Assembly (NCBI RefSeq): GCF_000231445.1
Contig: NZ_AGFR01000003.1
Coordinates: 248,001 to 312,000, forward strand
DNA length: 64,000 nucleotides
Source: Commensalibacter intestini A911
GTDB taxonomy: Bacteria; Pseudomonadota; Alphaproteobacteria; Acetobacterales; Acetobacteraceae
Direction: 5' to 3'
This document shows, piece by piece, positions 37,775 to 47,319 of this stretch. Made by a program: the position numbers and the translations under genes. Position 1 is the stretch's first letter; each line of letters starts with the position of its first letter. The notes below the pieces were generated by a model, which had not been told where the DNA came from, made no database searches, and saw nothing but the letters and a program-made list of their open reading frames with translations.

Positions 37775-40660
37775 ATGACTGAATTCAAATCGACTGACCT
37801 GTATCGCGATACAGTATTTTTGCCTTCTACTTCCTTTCCTATGCGTGGTGGCTTACCTAAAAAAGAGCCTGAAATTTTGGCTCATTGGAAGAAGATAGGG
37901 TTGGATGCAGCCATACAGAAAAAATCTGATGAGCGTTTAGCCGCAGGACATAAGGTATTCACCCTTCATGATGGCCCTCCATATGCAAATGGTCATTTAC
38001 ATATTGGCCATGCGTTAAATAAAATCATCAAAGACGTTATTAATCGTGCTCATCGAATGAGTGGCGAAGTTGTGCGTTATATTCCTGGTTGGGATTGTCA
38101 TGGTTTGCCGATTGAATGGCGTATCGAAGAAGAATATCGTAAAGCAGGAAAGAATAAAGATGACGTTCCAGTGCTGCAATTTCGTGCTGAATGTCGTAAT
38201 TATGCACAAGAATGGTTATCTACTCAATCTGCAGAATTTCAAAGATTAGGTGTTCAAGCAGAGTGGGATCATCGCTATGCAACGATGGATTTCTCTTCTG
38301 AAGCAACGATTGTTGAAGAAATTGGTCGTTTCTTATTGAACGGTAGTTTGTATCGTGGCTTGCGTCCTGTGATGTGGAGCCCTGTTGAAAAAACAGCACT
38401 AGCAGAAGCAGAAATTGAATATCACGATCATACTTCTGTAACAATTTTTGTCGCATTTCCAATTGTCAAAGACTCAACCACGGATCATTTTTTAACAGGT
38501 GTTTCCGCGGTTATTTGGACAACGACGCCTTGGACAATTCCTGCAAATAGAGCCATTGCATATAATACAGAGATTACCTATCAAGTTTTGATGGCAAACG
38601 AAGTAAGCGAAAAATCACAAGTGACTGTTGGTGCTAAATTTTTAGTAGCTCAAGAGCTTGCAGATTCTTTTTGTCGTCAAGTTGGTATTACTGATCATAA
38701 GACATTGCATATTCTTCCTGGTAAAGAGCTTGCTGGAACTGTTGCAGCACATCCTTTGCGTGGTAAAGGGTTTGATTATGATGTGCCTTTCTTGGCTGGT
38801 GATTTTGTTACAACAGAAGCTGGAACAGGTTTAGTTCATTGTGCGCCTGCTCATGGTGAAGATGACTTTTATCTTTGTCGTGATAATAATATTGGTGTGG
38901 ATGAATTGGTTGAAGATGATGGTCGTTATGCTGAACATGTTCCATTATTTGCGGGTATTCATGTGTTTAAAGCTGCAGATCCTGTCTGTGAAGCTTTAAC
39001 AACAGCCAAAGAGGAAGCTCAACAAGAAAGTAATGCGTTTACTGGATTGGTTGCTCGTTCTTCATTGGTGCACTCTTACCCACATTCATGGCGCTCTCGT
39101 GCTCCGGTTATTTATCGTGCAACACCACAATGGTTTATTGCGATGGATGATAATCGAAAAATTCGTGAAAATGCATTATCTGCACTGGAAGATGTGACAT
39201 TTGTTCCAGCACAAATTCGTAATCGTTTGACCAGTATGGTGGCTTCACGTCCTGATTGGTGTATCAGTCGTCAACGTGCTTGGGGCGTGCCGATTGCTGT
39301 CTTTGTTAATAAGCAAACACGCGAAGTATTACGTGATGCAGAGGTCATGCAACGGATTGTTGAAGCATTCAAAGCTGAAGGTGCCGATGCATGGTATACT
39401 TCACCAGCATCTCGCTTTCTTGGTGATGGTTATAATGCAGATGATTTCGAACAAATTTTTGATATTGTCGATGTTTGGTTTGAAAGTGGTTCAACCCATG
39501 CGTTTGTGCTTGGAAAAGACAAGTTAAATTTCCCAGCTGATTTATATCTTGAAGGTTCAGATCAGCATCGTGGTTGGTTCCAATCTTCTTTGTTAGAATG
39601 TATCGGAACAAGAGGGATTGCACCTTTCAAAGCGATTGTGACAAACGGTTTCGTGATGGATGAACAAGGCCGTAAGATGTCTAAATCTTTAGGAAATGTT
39701 GTTGCTCCTCAAGATGTGAATGATTCAATGGGCGCTGATATTTTACGCCTATGGGTAATGAATTCAGATACCAATGATGATTTACGTATTGGTAAAGAAA
39801 TCTTAAAACAACAAGGTGATCTATATCGTCGCTTACGTAATACATTACGTTGGTTATTGGGTGGTTTAGATGGTTTTTCTGATGCTGAAAAAGTGCCTTA
39901 TGCAGAATTACCAGAGCTGGAAAAATGGGTATTACATCGTTTAACTGAATTAAATAAAGTCATTCAACAAGCTGTTAAATCTCATGAATGGGTTGGGATT
40001 TATCCAACATTACACCATTTCTGTACTGTTGATTTATCTGCGTTCTATTTTGATATTCGTAAAGATACGCTTTATTGTGATGGTAAAGATAGCTTGCGTC
40101 GTAGAGCTGCGCGCACCGTATTAGATATCTTGCATCGTTGTTTATGTGCATGGTTAGCACCAGCTTTATGCTTTACGGCAGAAGAAGCGTGGACAGCCCG
40201 TTTTGGCGAAGAACAAAGTATTCATTTAGAAGATTTCCCAATATTACCAGCTGAGTGGCATGATGAAGCATTGGCTGAACGTTGGGTGCAAGTGAGAGCT
40301 ATTCGTCGTATTATCACGACAGAAATTGAAAACGCGAGAAGAGAAGGATTGATCAAATCTTCTTTACAAGCAGCTGTTGAGCTCAATTTCTCTGAAAAAG
40401 AAGAAGCATTATTCGGGCAGTATGATTGGGCAGATCTTGTGATTGTCTCTCAAGTTGATATTAATGTGGTGCCTGGTTCGGCTTCTCTTTATACGGATGA
40501 AGAAGAGCAACTCGGTGAGCCACATGCTCCTCCAGCGATTGAAGTTGCTTCAGGTCAAAAATGTGCACGTTGTTGGAAGGTATTGGATGAAGTTGGTGAA
40601 AACACCAAACATCCAGAGCTTTGCTTACGTTGTGTTGATGTTGTTGACCAAGCGTCTTAA
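37775..40660 (+). CDS. ileS: Isoleucine--tRNA ligase
   Basis: Class I synthetase charging tRNA-Ile and editing valine. The 961-residue protein contains PPYANGHLHIGHALNK (HIGH signature) near residue 70, the CP1 editing domain (VIWTTTPWTIPANRAIAYN; GTGLVHCAPAHGEDDF), the GRKMSKSLGN signature near 635, the anticodon-binding domain and a C-terminal zinc motif (KCARCWK and LCLRC). This zinc-binding form is the usual bacterial, mupirocin-sensitive type. It is followed 18 bases later by lspA. Start ATG 37775 fits the family alignment (LPSTSFPMRGGLPKKEPEIL). Confidence 0.97.
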   Translation: MTEFKSTDLYRDTVFLPSTSFPMRGGLPKKEPEILAHWKKIGLDAAIQKKSDERLAAGHKVFTLHDGPPYANGHLHIGHALNKIIKDVINRAHRMSGEVVRYIPGWDCHGLPIEWRIEEEYRKAGKNKDDVPVLQFRAECRNYAQEWLSTQSAEFQRLGVQAEWDHRYATMDFSSEATIVEEIGRFLLNGSLYRGLRPVMWSPVEKTALAEAEIEYHDHTSVTIFVAFPIVKDSTTDHFLTGVSAVIWTTTPWTIPANRAIAYNTEITYQVLMANEVSEKSQVTVGAKFLVAQELADSFCRQVGITDHKTLHILPGKELAGTVAAHPLRGKGFDYDVPFLAGDFVTTEAGTGLVHCAPAHGEDDFYLCRDNNIGVDELVEDDGRYAEHVPLFAGIHVFKAADPVCEALTTAKEEAQQESNAFTGLVARSSLVHSYPHSWRSRAPVIYRATPQWFIAMDDNRKIRENALSALEDVTFVPAQIRNRLTSMVASRPDWCISRQRAWGVPIAVFVNKQTREVLRDAEVMQRIVEAFKAEGADAWYTSPASRFLGDGYNADDFEQIFDIVDVWFESGSTHAFVLGKDKLNFPADLYLEGSDQHRGWFQSSLLECIGTRGIAPFKAIVTNGFVMDEQGRKMSKSLGNVVAPQDVNDSMGADILRLWVMNSDTNDDLRIGKEILKQQGDLYRRLRNTLRWLLGGLDGFSDAEKVPYAELPELEKWVLHRLTELNKVIQQAVKSHEWVGIYPTLHHFCTVDLSAFYFDIRKDTLYCDGKDSLRRRAARTVLDILHRCLCAWLAPALCFTAEEAWTARFGEEQSIHLEDFPILPAEWHDEALAERWVQVRAIRRIITTEIENARREGLIKSSLQAAVELNFSEKEEALFGQYDWADLVIVSQVDINVVPGSASLYTDEEEQLGEPHAPPAIEVASGQKCARCWKVLDEVGENTKHPELCLRCVDVVDQAS

Positions 40661-40677
40661 GGGATAGAGTTCCATTT

Positions 40678-41184
40678 ATGAATGAATTCACGATGAAGCC
40701 CAAAAGATCGATAGGCTGGATATTTGGCGTAATCATGATGATCTGTGTTTTTTGCATCGATCAGTTGAGTAAATATTGGATTTTGAATATTGTCCATTTG
40801 CCTGAGAAAGGCTCTATCGAAGTTTTGCCATTTTTCAACTTAACCATGGTATGGAATAAGGCAATTACTTTTGGGATGCTGGGTCAATTAGGGGCTTTGG
40901 GGCCAATTATTTTTACAATAATGGCTTCTTTGATTGCGCTTGGGCTATTTATTTGGATGTTACGTTCGTATAAATGGTGGGTAACATTAAGTTTAGGGGC
41001 AATTGTTGGCGGTGCTATTGGAAATATTGTTGATCGTGTACGTTTTGGGGCTGTTGTGGATTTTATACATCTTCATGTTGCGGGCTGGTCGTGGTATGTA
41101 TTCAATATTGCCGATAGTGCGATTGTTTGTGGAGTAGCTATATTGTTGGCTGATGCCTTTTTCCAATGGGGCAAAAAGTCTTAA
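40678..41184 (+). CDS. lspA: Lipoprotein signal peptidase
   Basis: Inner-membrane aspartyl protease (signal peptidase II) that removes signal peptides from prolipoproteins; the window encodes several lipoproteins that need it. The 168-residue protein has four membrane helices, the DQLSKYWI motif, and the two catalytic aspartates in GNIVDRVRFGAVVDFIHL and YVFNIADSAIVCG. It follows ileS and precedes the DUF3035 lipoprotein gene, a stable alphaproteobacterial order. Confidence 0.96.
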   Translation: MNEFTMKPKRSIGWIFGVIMMICVFCIDQLSKYWILNIVHLPEKGSIEVLPFFNLTMVWNKAITFGMLGQLGALGPIIFTIMASLIALGLFIWMLRSYKWWVTLSLGAIVGGAIGNIVDRVRFGAVVDFIHLHVAGWSWYVFNIADSAIVCGVAILLADAFFQWGKKS

Positions 41185-41244
41185 TATGGCTGGTTTGTTG
41201 ATCTGTTTGTTTGATTTTAAAATGAGTAAGGAGTGAGGGCGGAT

Positions 41245-41763
41245 ATGGTGCGTAAGTTGAATCTTAATGCTTTGTTGCCTATGGGTTGCCTTATGGGGGC
41301 TTTGGTTGTCCTCTCTGCATGTTCTGGGGAAGATGTTTCTCGTGCTTTTGGGATAAAACGCGATATGCCTGATGAATATACGGTGACGACTCGTTCTCCG
41401 TTATCAATGCCACCATCAGATAGCTTGTTATTACCTGATAGCAATGCTGGTCGTCCTGCTGGACAGTCTATTCGTCAACAAACGTTGGAAATTTTATCTC
41501 CTGATGTTGCGTTGGAAAGAAATCAAGATGTTCCAAGTGCTGGACAATCAGAGTTGGTTACCCAAGCAACGCAATCGGCAAATGAAAATCGTCAGCATGA
41601 GTTAGTGACAGACCAAGGCTTTGTAGATCAAATTATGTTTTGGAAAAGCGGTAAACCTGTTGATTTAGCCGTTGATGGTGCTGCTGAAAATAAACGTTTA
41701 CATAATAATCTAAGCTTAGGGGTAAGCCCAGATCAAGGGGCAACACCAGCAACAACAAAATAA
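41245..41763 (+). CDS. DUF3035 lipoprotein (BamF-type)
   Basis: A predicted 172-residue outer-membrane lipoprotein. The signal peptide ends at the lipobox LSAC (Cys26), followed by the DUF3035 start SRAFGIKRDMPDEYTVTTRSPLSMPP, which is the family signature, and a long polar mostly disordered chain ending in a QIMFWKSGKP motif. In Caulobacter a DUF3035 protein (BamF) is part of the barrel assembly complex; by homology this may be too. I prefer ATG 41245, although an in-frame GTG at 41233 lies right after AGGAG. Its position between lspA and mutL fits the ileS operon. Confidence 0.8.
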   Translation: MVRKLNLNALLPMGCLMGALVVLSACSGEDVSRAFGIKRDMPDEYTVTTRSPLSMPPSDSLLLPDSNAGRPAGQSIRQQTLEILSPDVALERNQDVPSAGQSELVTQATQSANENRQHELVTDQGFVDQIMFWKSGKPVDLAVDGAAENKRLHNNLSLGVSPDQGATPATTK

Positions 41764-41790
41764 GTGTTGTGTTATTGAAGGTGATTGATC

Positions 41791-43668
41791 ATGAGAGAAG
41801 AGAAACATAAAGAGAATTTTTCTTCTCTAAATCAAAATAAAATCCGTCAATTATCAGAACATACGATAAACCTCATCGCTGCAGGTGAGGTTATTGAACG
41901 TCCCGCAGCAGTTGTTAAAGAGCTCGTTGAAAATGCGCTAGATTCTGGTGCAGATCGTATTGTTATTCATTTGATTAATGGTGGTATTGACCGTATTCAA
42001 GTGATTGATAATGGATGTGGTATGTCTCCCGAAGATTTATCCCTTGCGGTAGAGCGCCATTGCACTTCTAAAATTATTGAAGAAGATCTAGTCCACATTA
42101 AAACACTTGGCTTTCGTGGTGAAGCTCTTCCTTCTATTGGTGCTGCTGCAAGATTAAAAATTATTTCACGCATACAAAATGCATCTCAGGCATGGCAAAT
42201 TAGTGTCGAAGGTGGAAAAACAAAAGGTGTTTCGCCAGCTGCTGGACAACAAGGAACACAGGTCATTGTTGAGGACCTGTTCTTTGCCACACCAGCACGG
42301 CGTAAGTTTTTAAAAACACCCAGAGTAGAATTCTCTCGTTGTGAAGCAATGTTGCAACGTTTAGCTGTTGCGCGGCCTGAAGTGTCTATTTGTTTGATGC
42401 GAGATGATAAAACTATTTTTGATTTGCCTATTCAAACGCGAAAAGAAAGAGTTTTATCAATTTTAACTGATATTCGCGAGGAAGAGCTGATTCCTATTGA
42501 TTTTCAACGGGAAGATTTGCATTTAGTAGGCTTTATTGGTGCTTCTTCTGTCAATCGTTCTACAACAAACGGGCAAATTATGGTGGTTAACGACCGTCCT
42601 GTTGTTGATCCTGTCATGCAAACAGCTATTCGCGTGGGATATAGAGATGTTTTGGAAAAAGGCCGACATCCTGTTGTTGCTTTGTTTTTAGAGGTGCCAA
42701 TGGATCAGTTGGATGTGAATGTACATCCAGCAAAAACTGAGTTAAGGTTTTCTGACGAAGCTGGCGTGCGTGCTATTTTGATTGGCAGTATTCAAAAGAG
42801 TTTGGCAATGGGCGCGGGGGAGATCGGTGTTCATCCAGAATCTTTACAAGTTATTCCCAGACAATACCAACCTAAAGCAGCGAGTATACAATATCCACCT
42901 TCGGTAGGTCGGTTAGCATCTTTTCAAAATGAGCCTGCTATAACTAGATCCTCCTCAAACCAACAAGTAGAGTCATTGTTAAGTGGTGGTGCTTTATCGG
43001 TTCGAGATGTGGATAGTGCACTGGTTACTTTCTCTAATAAAGATGTGGAGCAAGAGTCACATATAACCTCTTTCCCATTAGGCACTGCAATTGGACAAAT
43101 TTTCAAAACCTATATTTTGGCAGTGACTGCACAAGATGAAATGGTGATGGTTGATCAACATGCAGCTCATGAGCGTTTGACTCATGAAGCGTTAAAAAAA
43201 CAATATTTAGAACAAGGAATTCGTTCCCAGCCTTTATTACTCCCTGAGGTTATCGATTTATCAGATTCTCAATTGCAATGTTTGTTGGATTTTAAAGATA
43301 GTTTAGAAGGTCTTGGGATTGAAATTGAATCTTTTGGTGGAAAATCGATTTTAGTAAGAGCATTGCCTCAGCTTTTAGGAACTATTTCAGCAAAATCTTT
43401 GTTAATTGATTTGGTAGAGGAGTTGGAAGCGGATGAGCAGGCCAATCCAAATGAAACAGAGTCCTTACATCTTCGATTAGATGCTATTTTATCAAGAATG
43501 GCTTGCCATCATAGTGTTCGAGCAGGGCGTTCATTAAATATGGATGAAATGAATGCGTTGTTAAGGCAAATGGAGGAAACACCAAGGGCTGGAACGTGCT
43601 CTCATGGTCGTCCAACTTGGTTGAAATGGTCAAAAAAAGACATTGAAAAGCTGTTTCATCGTTCTTAA
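41791..43668 (+). CDS. mutL: DNA mismatch repair protein MutL
   Basis: Cytoplasmic ATPase and mediator of mismatch repair. The 625-residue protein has the N-terminal GHKL ATPase with IAAGEVIERPAAVVKELVENALD, DNGCGMSPEDL, TLGFRGEALPSIGAA and QGTQVIVEDLFFATPARRKFLK, then the transducer and, after a Ser/Gln-rich linker, the C-terminal dimerisation domain. That domain has the end motif TCSHGRPTWL and QHAAHERL; with no DNA adenine methylase seen, endonuclease activity is likely, and CxHGRP fits that type. ATG 41791 is used; TTG 41785 is also in frame. No gene follows in the operon before a 118-base gap to nuoM. Confidence 0.96.
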   Translation: MREEKHKENFSSLNQNKIRQLSEHTINLIAAGEVIERPAAVVKELVENALDSGADRIVIHLINGGIDRIQVIDNGCGMSPEDLSLAVERHCTSKIIEEDLVHIKTLGFRGEALPSIGAAARLKIISRIQNASQAWQISVEGGKTKGVSPAAGQQGTQVIVEDLFFATPARRKFLKTPRVEFSRCEAMLQRLAVARPEVSICLMRDDKTIFDLPIQTRKERVLSILTDIREEELIPIDFQREDLHLVGFIGASSVNRSTTNGQIMVVNDRPVVDPVMQTAIRVGYRDVLEKGRHPVVALFLEVPMDQLDVNVHPAKTELRFSDEAGVRAILIGSIQKSLAMGAGEIGVHPESLQVIPRQYQPKAASIQYPPSVGRLASFQNEPAITRSSSNQQVESLLSGGALSVRDVDSALVTFSNKDVEQESHITSFPLGTAIGQIFKTYILAVTAQDEMVMVDQHAAHERLTHEALKKQYLEQGIRSQPLLLPEVIDLSDSQLQCLLDFKDSLEGLGIEIESFGGKSILVRALPQLLGTISAKSLLIDLVEELEADEQANPNETESLHLRLDAILSRMACHHSVRAGRSLNMDEMNALLRQMEETPRAGTCSHGRPTWLKWSKKDIEKLFHRS

Positions 43669-43787
43669 GTGAAGGTAGAAATCAGGACGAATTTAACAAA
43701 AATTAAAATCATTTCTGGGCAATTTCTATAGAAAGATGTATAAACTTCCTATTATCGTATTTGAATCAATTAATTAATGAGAATACC

Positions 43788-45329
43788 GTGCACACAGTAT
43801 TACTTACGCTCGTAACGTATTTGCCCTTACTTGGGGCGTTAATCATCTTCCTTATGCGTGGCTCTTCTGAAGAAGTGTCACGTACTGCTAGGTGGATTGC
43901 CTTATGGATAAGTGTTGTCGTTTTTGGCTTATCCATTGTAATGTGGAGCGAATTTGATCCCACACTACCTGGCTATCAATTTTCTTATCAAAGCTCTTGG
44001 TTGGCAGGTTATGGCGTGTCTTATCACGTCGGGGTTGATGGAATTAGCTTATTCTTTATCATTTTATCCACTCTGTTAACGCTAGTTGCTATTTTAGCAG
44101 CATGGCAAATGATCATTGATCGTATTCGTGATTACATGGTCGCGATTTTATTGCTAGAAACAACATTAGTTGGGTTATTCTCTTCATTAGATATGGTGGT
44201 TTTCTACTGTTTTTATGAAGCAACCTTAATTCCAAGCAGCATGTTGATCGGCATTTGGGGGGGACCAAAACGTATTTTTGCGTCTATGAAATTCTTCCTC
44301 TTCACATTTACTGGATCTCTTTTCATGATGATCGGTATTTTGTGGATGTGGGTACACACAGGAACAACTGATATTCCTGTGCTAATGCATCAATCATTTT
44401 CTGGAACTGTTCAAAGTTGGTTATTGCTTGGTTTTGTTTTGGCATTTGGTGTTAAATTGCCTCTTTTCCCATTCCATGCATGGTTGCCAGATGCGTATTC
44501 AGAAGGTCCAGCTTCTACAACCTTATTAGTTTCTGGTGTGATGTCAAAAGCCGGTGCTTATGGGTTGTTACGTTTTTGTGTGCTTATGTTGCCAGAAGCT
44601 AGTCATCGTTATTCTGTATTAATTATGATACTGGGTGTATGTGCAGTTATTTATGGTGCGATTGTTGCCTTAGCACAAACAGACGTTAAACGTATGGTTG
44701 CTTATTCATCATTCTCACATATGGGCATCATTGCGATTGGCTTATTCTCTTTGACCGCAGAAGGCATTAATGGTGCATTGATGCAAGTGATCTCTCATGG
44801 CATTACCATTGCAGCTTTATTCTTATGTATTGCTGCGGTTACTTATCGTGCAGAGACACGCTCTATCAATGAATTTGGTGGTGTTGCCAGTCAAATGCCC
44901 AAATTAGCATTGCTTGGAATGATTTTCATTATGGCAAATGTTGGTTTACCAGGAACAGGATCGTTTGTTGGTGAATTATTGGTAATGGTTGGGGCTTTAC
45001 AGGTTTCTTTTTGGATAGCCTTATTCGGTGGATCCACGATGATTTTGGGTGCCATTTATACATTAGTTTTATATCGCAGAGTCATATTTGGTGCCGTTGT
45101 AAAACCTGCGGTTAGTCATATGCGTGATTTAAGTGCTAGAGAATTAACGATTTTAGTTCCTTTGGCATTGATTACATTATGGATGGGAATTTATCCAAAT
45201 AGCTTCTTATCTGTTTTTGATCCAGCAGTTGTTTCTTTCACAACCTCAGGAAAAGTTGCAGCATTAACTTCTAATGTTCATACGGTTGCTGCAAATGGAA
45301 CGGATATTCATCAGGTTGTTGTTCGCTAA
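43788..45329 (+). CDS. nuoM: NADH-quinone oxidoreductase subunit M (isolated copy)
   Basis: Antiporter-like membrane subunit of respiratory complex I that helps pump protons. From GTG 43788 it is 513 residues, normal for NuoM, with about 14 membrane helices. Diagnostic parts are GISLFFIILSTLLTLVAI, FYCFYEATLIPSSMLIGIWGG (with the key Glu), FGVKLPLFPFHAWLPDAYSEGP (key Lys), GVMSKAGAYGLLRF and VKRMVAYSSFSHMGIIAIG. An upstream in-frame TTG at 43761 is possible. Unusually, neither nuoL nor nuoN adjoins: mutL lies upstream and a strong terminator and fumC downstream. Either the operon was broken up here or this is a solitary subunit. Confidence 0.93.
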   Translation: MHTVLLTLVTYLPLLGALIIFLMRGSSEEVSRTARWIALWISVVVFGLSIVMWSEFDPTLPGYQFSYQSSWLAGYGVSYHVGVDGISLFFIILSTLLTLVAILAAWQMIIDRIRDYMVAILLLETTLVGLFSSLDMVVFYCFYEATLIPSSMLIGIWGGPKRIFASMKFFLFTFTGSLFMMIGILWMWVHTGTTDIPVLMHQSFSGTVQSWLLLGFVLAFGVKLPLFPFHAWLPDAYSEGPASTTLLVSGVMSKAGAYGLLRFCVLMLPEASHRYSVLIMILGVCAVIYGAIVALAQTDVKRMVAYSSFSHMGIIAIGLFSLTAEGINGALMQVISHGITIAALFLCIAAVTYRAETRSINEFGGVASQMPKLALLGMIFIMANVGLPGTGSFVGELLVMVGALQVSFWIALFGGSTMILGAIYTLVLYRRVIFGAVVKPAVSHMRDLSARELTILVPLALITLWMGIYPNSFLSVFDPAVVSFTTSGKVAALTSNVHTVAANGTDIHQVVVR

Positions 45330-45364
45330 AATGTGAAGAGATTTACTCTTTTTAACTAGTGAAA

Positions 45365-45403
45365 AACCCATTGCAGGCCTTGGCTTTGCAGTGGGTTTTT
45401 TTT
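45365..45403 (+). terminator. Rho-independent terminator after nuoM
   Basis: AACCCATTGCA pairs with TGCAGTGGGTT through a 10-pair stem plus one T-G pair, followed directly by eight T residues. It cleanly separates nuoM from fumC. Confidence 0.9.
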
Positions 45404-45441
45404 ATGATGGATTGTAATTTTAAATCAAAGGGATTTTCTCA

Positions 45442-46893
45442 ATGGCTCAGGATAAAGCATCTTATAAATATGTAGAAATTGGTATTCAGGCAACGGGAAT
45501 ACGAAAAGAGAGCGATTCTATGGGCGCTGTGGAAGTACCAGCAGATCGTTATTGGGGCGCACAAACACAACGTTCGTTACACCATTTTAATATTGGTGGT
45601 GATGTGATGCCACGTGAAGTGTATCATGCATATGGTGTTGTGAAGGGGGCTGCTGCAGAGGTTAATGCTGCTGCAGGTCGTATGGATAATACAATTGCAG
45701 AAGCGATTGTACAAGCCTCTAAAGAGGCTGCTAATGGAGAGTTAGATGAGCATTTTCCATTATGTGTATGGCAAACGGGATCTGGCACGCAAACTAATAT
45801 GAATGCGAATGAAGTAATTGCTAATCGTGCTATTCAATTATTGGGCGGAGAAATTGGTTCAAAGAAGCCTGTACATCCAAACGATCATGTGAATATGGGG
45901 CAATCTTCAAACGATAGCTTTCCAACCGCAATGCATGTTGCAATTGCTTTAGAATTAGAGAAAAGTTTTTTCCCTGAATTAACAAAATTAGTGAAAGCCA
46001 TCGAAGCCAAAGCTGAAGAGTGGTTTGAAGTTGTTAAAATTGGACGTACACATTTACAAGATGCTGTTCCATTAACAGTTGGACAAGAATGGTCTGGTTG
46101 GGCATATCAATTAAAAGATGCGGTTCATCGAGTTAAAGAAGCTGAACGTGGTGTATTTGAATTAGCAGCAGGGGGAACTGCTGTTGGTACTGGGCTCAAT
46201 GCACCGAAAGGTTTTTCTAAGGCTATTGCAGAAAAGATCTCTGAAATTACAAGGCAGCCTTTTATAACTGCACCGAATAAATTCGCGGCCCTTGGTGGTT
46301 TAGACGGTATGGTCGCTGTGATGGCTGCTTTACGTGGTGTGGCAACCGTATTAATGAAAATTGCCAATGATACTCGTTGGTTGGCTTCAGGTCCTCGTTG
46401 TGGATTAGGTGAGTTACATTTGCCAGAAAATGAGCCTGGTTCTTCGATCATGCCTGGTAAAGTAAATCCTACTCAATGTGAAGCGATGATTATGGTTTGT
46501 ATTCAGGTAATGGGGCTTGATGCTGCGGTTGCAATTGCTGGGTCTCAGGGGAATTTACAACTGAATGTTACGCGTCCTTTAGTTATTATGAATGCTTTAC
46601 ATGCAACGCATTTACTAACCGATGCAGCAAAAGCATTCCGTGAGTTCTCTGTTGAAGGAACAACTTTGAATGAAAAGCGTATTCAACATTATATTGATAA
46701 TTCATTGATGTTAGTAACCGCACTAGCACCTGTAGTGGGATATGATGGCGCTGCAAAAATTGCACATTTAGGAGATGTTGAAGGCTTAAGCCTTAAAGAG
46801 GCAGCATTAAAAACGGGCTTATTAGACGAAAAGCAATTCGATGAGCATATTAAACCACGTTTGATGGCAGGGGATGGTGTTGAAGGCGCTTAA
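45442..46893 (+). CDS. fumC: Class II fumarate hydratase
   Basis: Cytoplasmic, iron-free fumarase converting fumarate to malate in the TCA cycle. The 483-residue protein shows SMGAVEVPADRYWGAQTQRSL, the TGSGTQTNMNANEVIANRA loop, HPNDHVNMGQSSNDSFPTAM, GRTHLQDAVPLTVGQEWSGW and the signature GSSIMPGKVNPTQCEAM carrying the mobile catalytic-serine loop. About 20 extra N-terminal residues precede the conserved start; a later start is conceivable but TTCTCA-less AAAGGGATTTTCTC upstream of ATG 45442 gives only a weak ribosome site. It stands alone between two terminators. Confidence 0.96.
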   Translation: MAQDKASYKYVEIGIQATGIRKESDSMGAVEVPADRYWGAQTQRSLHHFNIGGDVMPREVYHAYGVVKGAAAEVNAAAGRMDNTIAEAIVQASKEAANGELDEHFPLCVWQTGSGTQTNMNANEVIANRAIQLLGGEIGSKKPVHPNDHVNMGQSSNDSFPTAMHVAIALELEKSFFPELTKLVKAIEAKAEEWFEVVKIGRTHLQDAVPLTVGQEWSGWAYQLKDAVHRVKEAERGVFELAAGGTAVGTGLNAPKGFSKAIAEKISEITRQPFITAPNKFAALGGLDGMVAVMAALRGVATVLMKIANDTRWLASGPRCGLGELHLPENEPGSSIMPGKVNPTQCEAMIMVCIQVMGLDAAVAIAGSQGNLQLNVTRPLVIMNALHATHLLTDAAKAFREFSVEGTTLNEKRIQHYIDNSLMLVTALAPVVGYDGAAKIAHLGDVEGLSLKEAALKTGLLDEKQFDEHIKPRLMAGDGVEGA

Positions 46894-46917
46894 ATAGAGT
46901 TTTTTGATATGATTATA

Positions 46918-46953
46918 AAAATAGCAAACCGATAAAAAGGTTTGCTATTTTTC
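46918..46953. terminator. Bidirectional terminator between fumC and the DUF3861 gene
   Basis: AAAATAGCAAACC and GGTTTGCTATTTT form a perfect 13-pair stem around an eight-base loop, with T-rich ends on both strands, between convergent genes. Confidence 0.92.
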
Positions 46954-46968
46954 TGGGATAAATATTGT

Positions 46969-47268
46969 TTATTCTTTGTTTTGTTTTAATTTTTTCATAA
47001 ATTCCATAATCGCTGGCTTTAGCTCGCTAAATAAAGGATTTTCTTTATCTTTTAAAATAATTGCAGTCATTAATTTTAAGCCAAGAACAAATTGAGTCAT
47101 ATCTTGTTCTGATTGAAAGTGGTTTTTACTTCTGACTTTGTCAAATATTTCAAATAAATCATCGTGATAATTGAATTGTAAGTCTAGATGGCGATGGGCA
47201 TCTTGTTCGTTTTTAAGGACAAGTTCTTTAAGTTGGACTTGATAAAGATTTGTTTTCTTTTCAGACAT
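46969..47268 (-). CDS. DUF3861-domain protein
   Basis: A 99-residue cytoplasmic protein. The pattern NYHDDLFEIFDKVRSKNHF, then FVLGLKLMTAIILKDKENPLFSELKPAIMEFMKKLK, matches the DUF3861 family (function unknown), including the invariant LFxELxPxxxxFMKxLK end. It starts at ATG 47268 with AGGAAAT as ribosome site. Upstream lies a striking 35-base palindrome that overlaps this site and looks like a Fur box. The gene follows parE on the same strand, 51 bases away. Confidence 0.82.
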   Translation of the reverse strand: MSEKKTNLYQVQLKELVLKNEQDAHRHLDLQFNYHDDLFEIFDKVRSKNHFQSEQDMTQFVLGLKLMTAIILKDKENPLFSELKPAIMEFMKKLKQNKE

Positions 47269-47276
47269 TAATATTT

Positions 47277-47311
47277 CCTATAATAATGAGAATTATTCTC
47301 TATATTATAGG
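47277..47311. promoter_or_regulatory. 35-base palindrome with Fur-box core upstream of the DUF3861 gene
   Basis: Arms CCTATAATA and TATTATAGG (nine bases each) enclose, after two mismatched pairs, GAGAAT-T-ATTCTC, itself a perfect interrupted palindrome. The 19 bases at 47282-47300 match the classical Fur consensus at 15 positions by my count. The downstream arm contains the AGG of the ribosome-binding site of the gene at 47268. As RNA the element would fold into a hairpin after parE, so it could be a parE terminator-like stem, an iron-responsive operator or both. Confidence 0.55.
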
Positions 47312-47319
47312 AAAATTAT

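Noticed and set aside
43761-43787. Earlier TTG start for nuoM
   Set aside because: It would add nine polar residues before the first helix without a ribosome site; GTG 43788 fits the family start.
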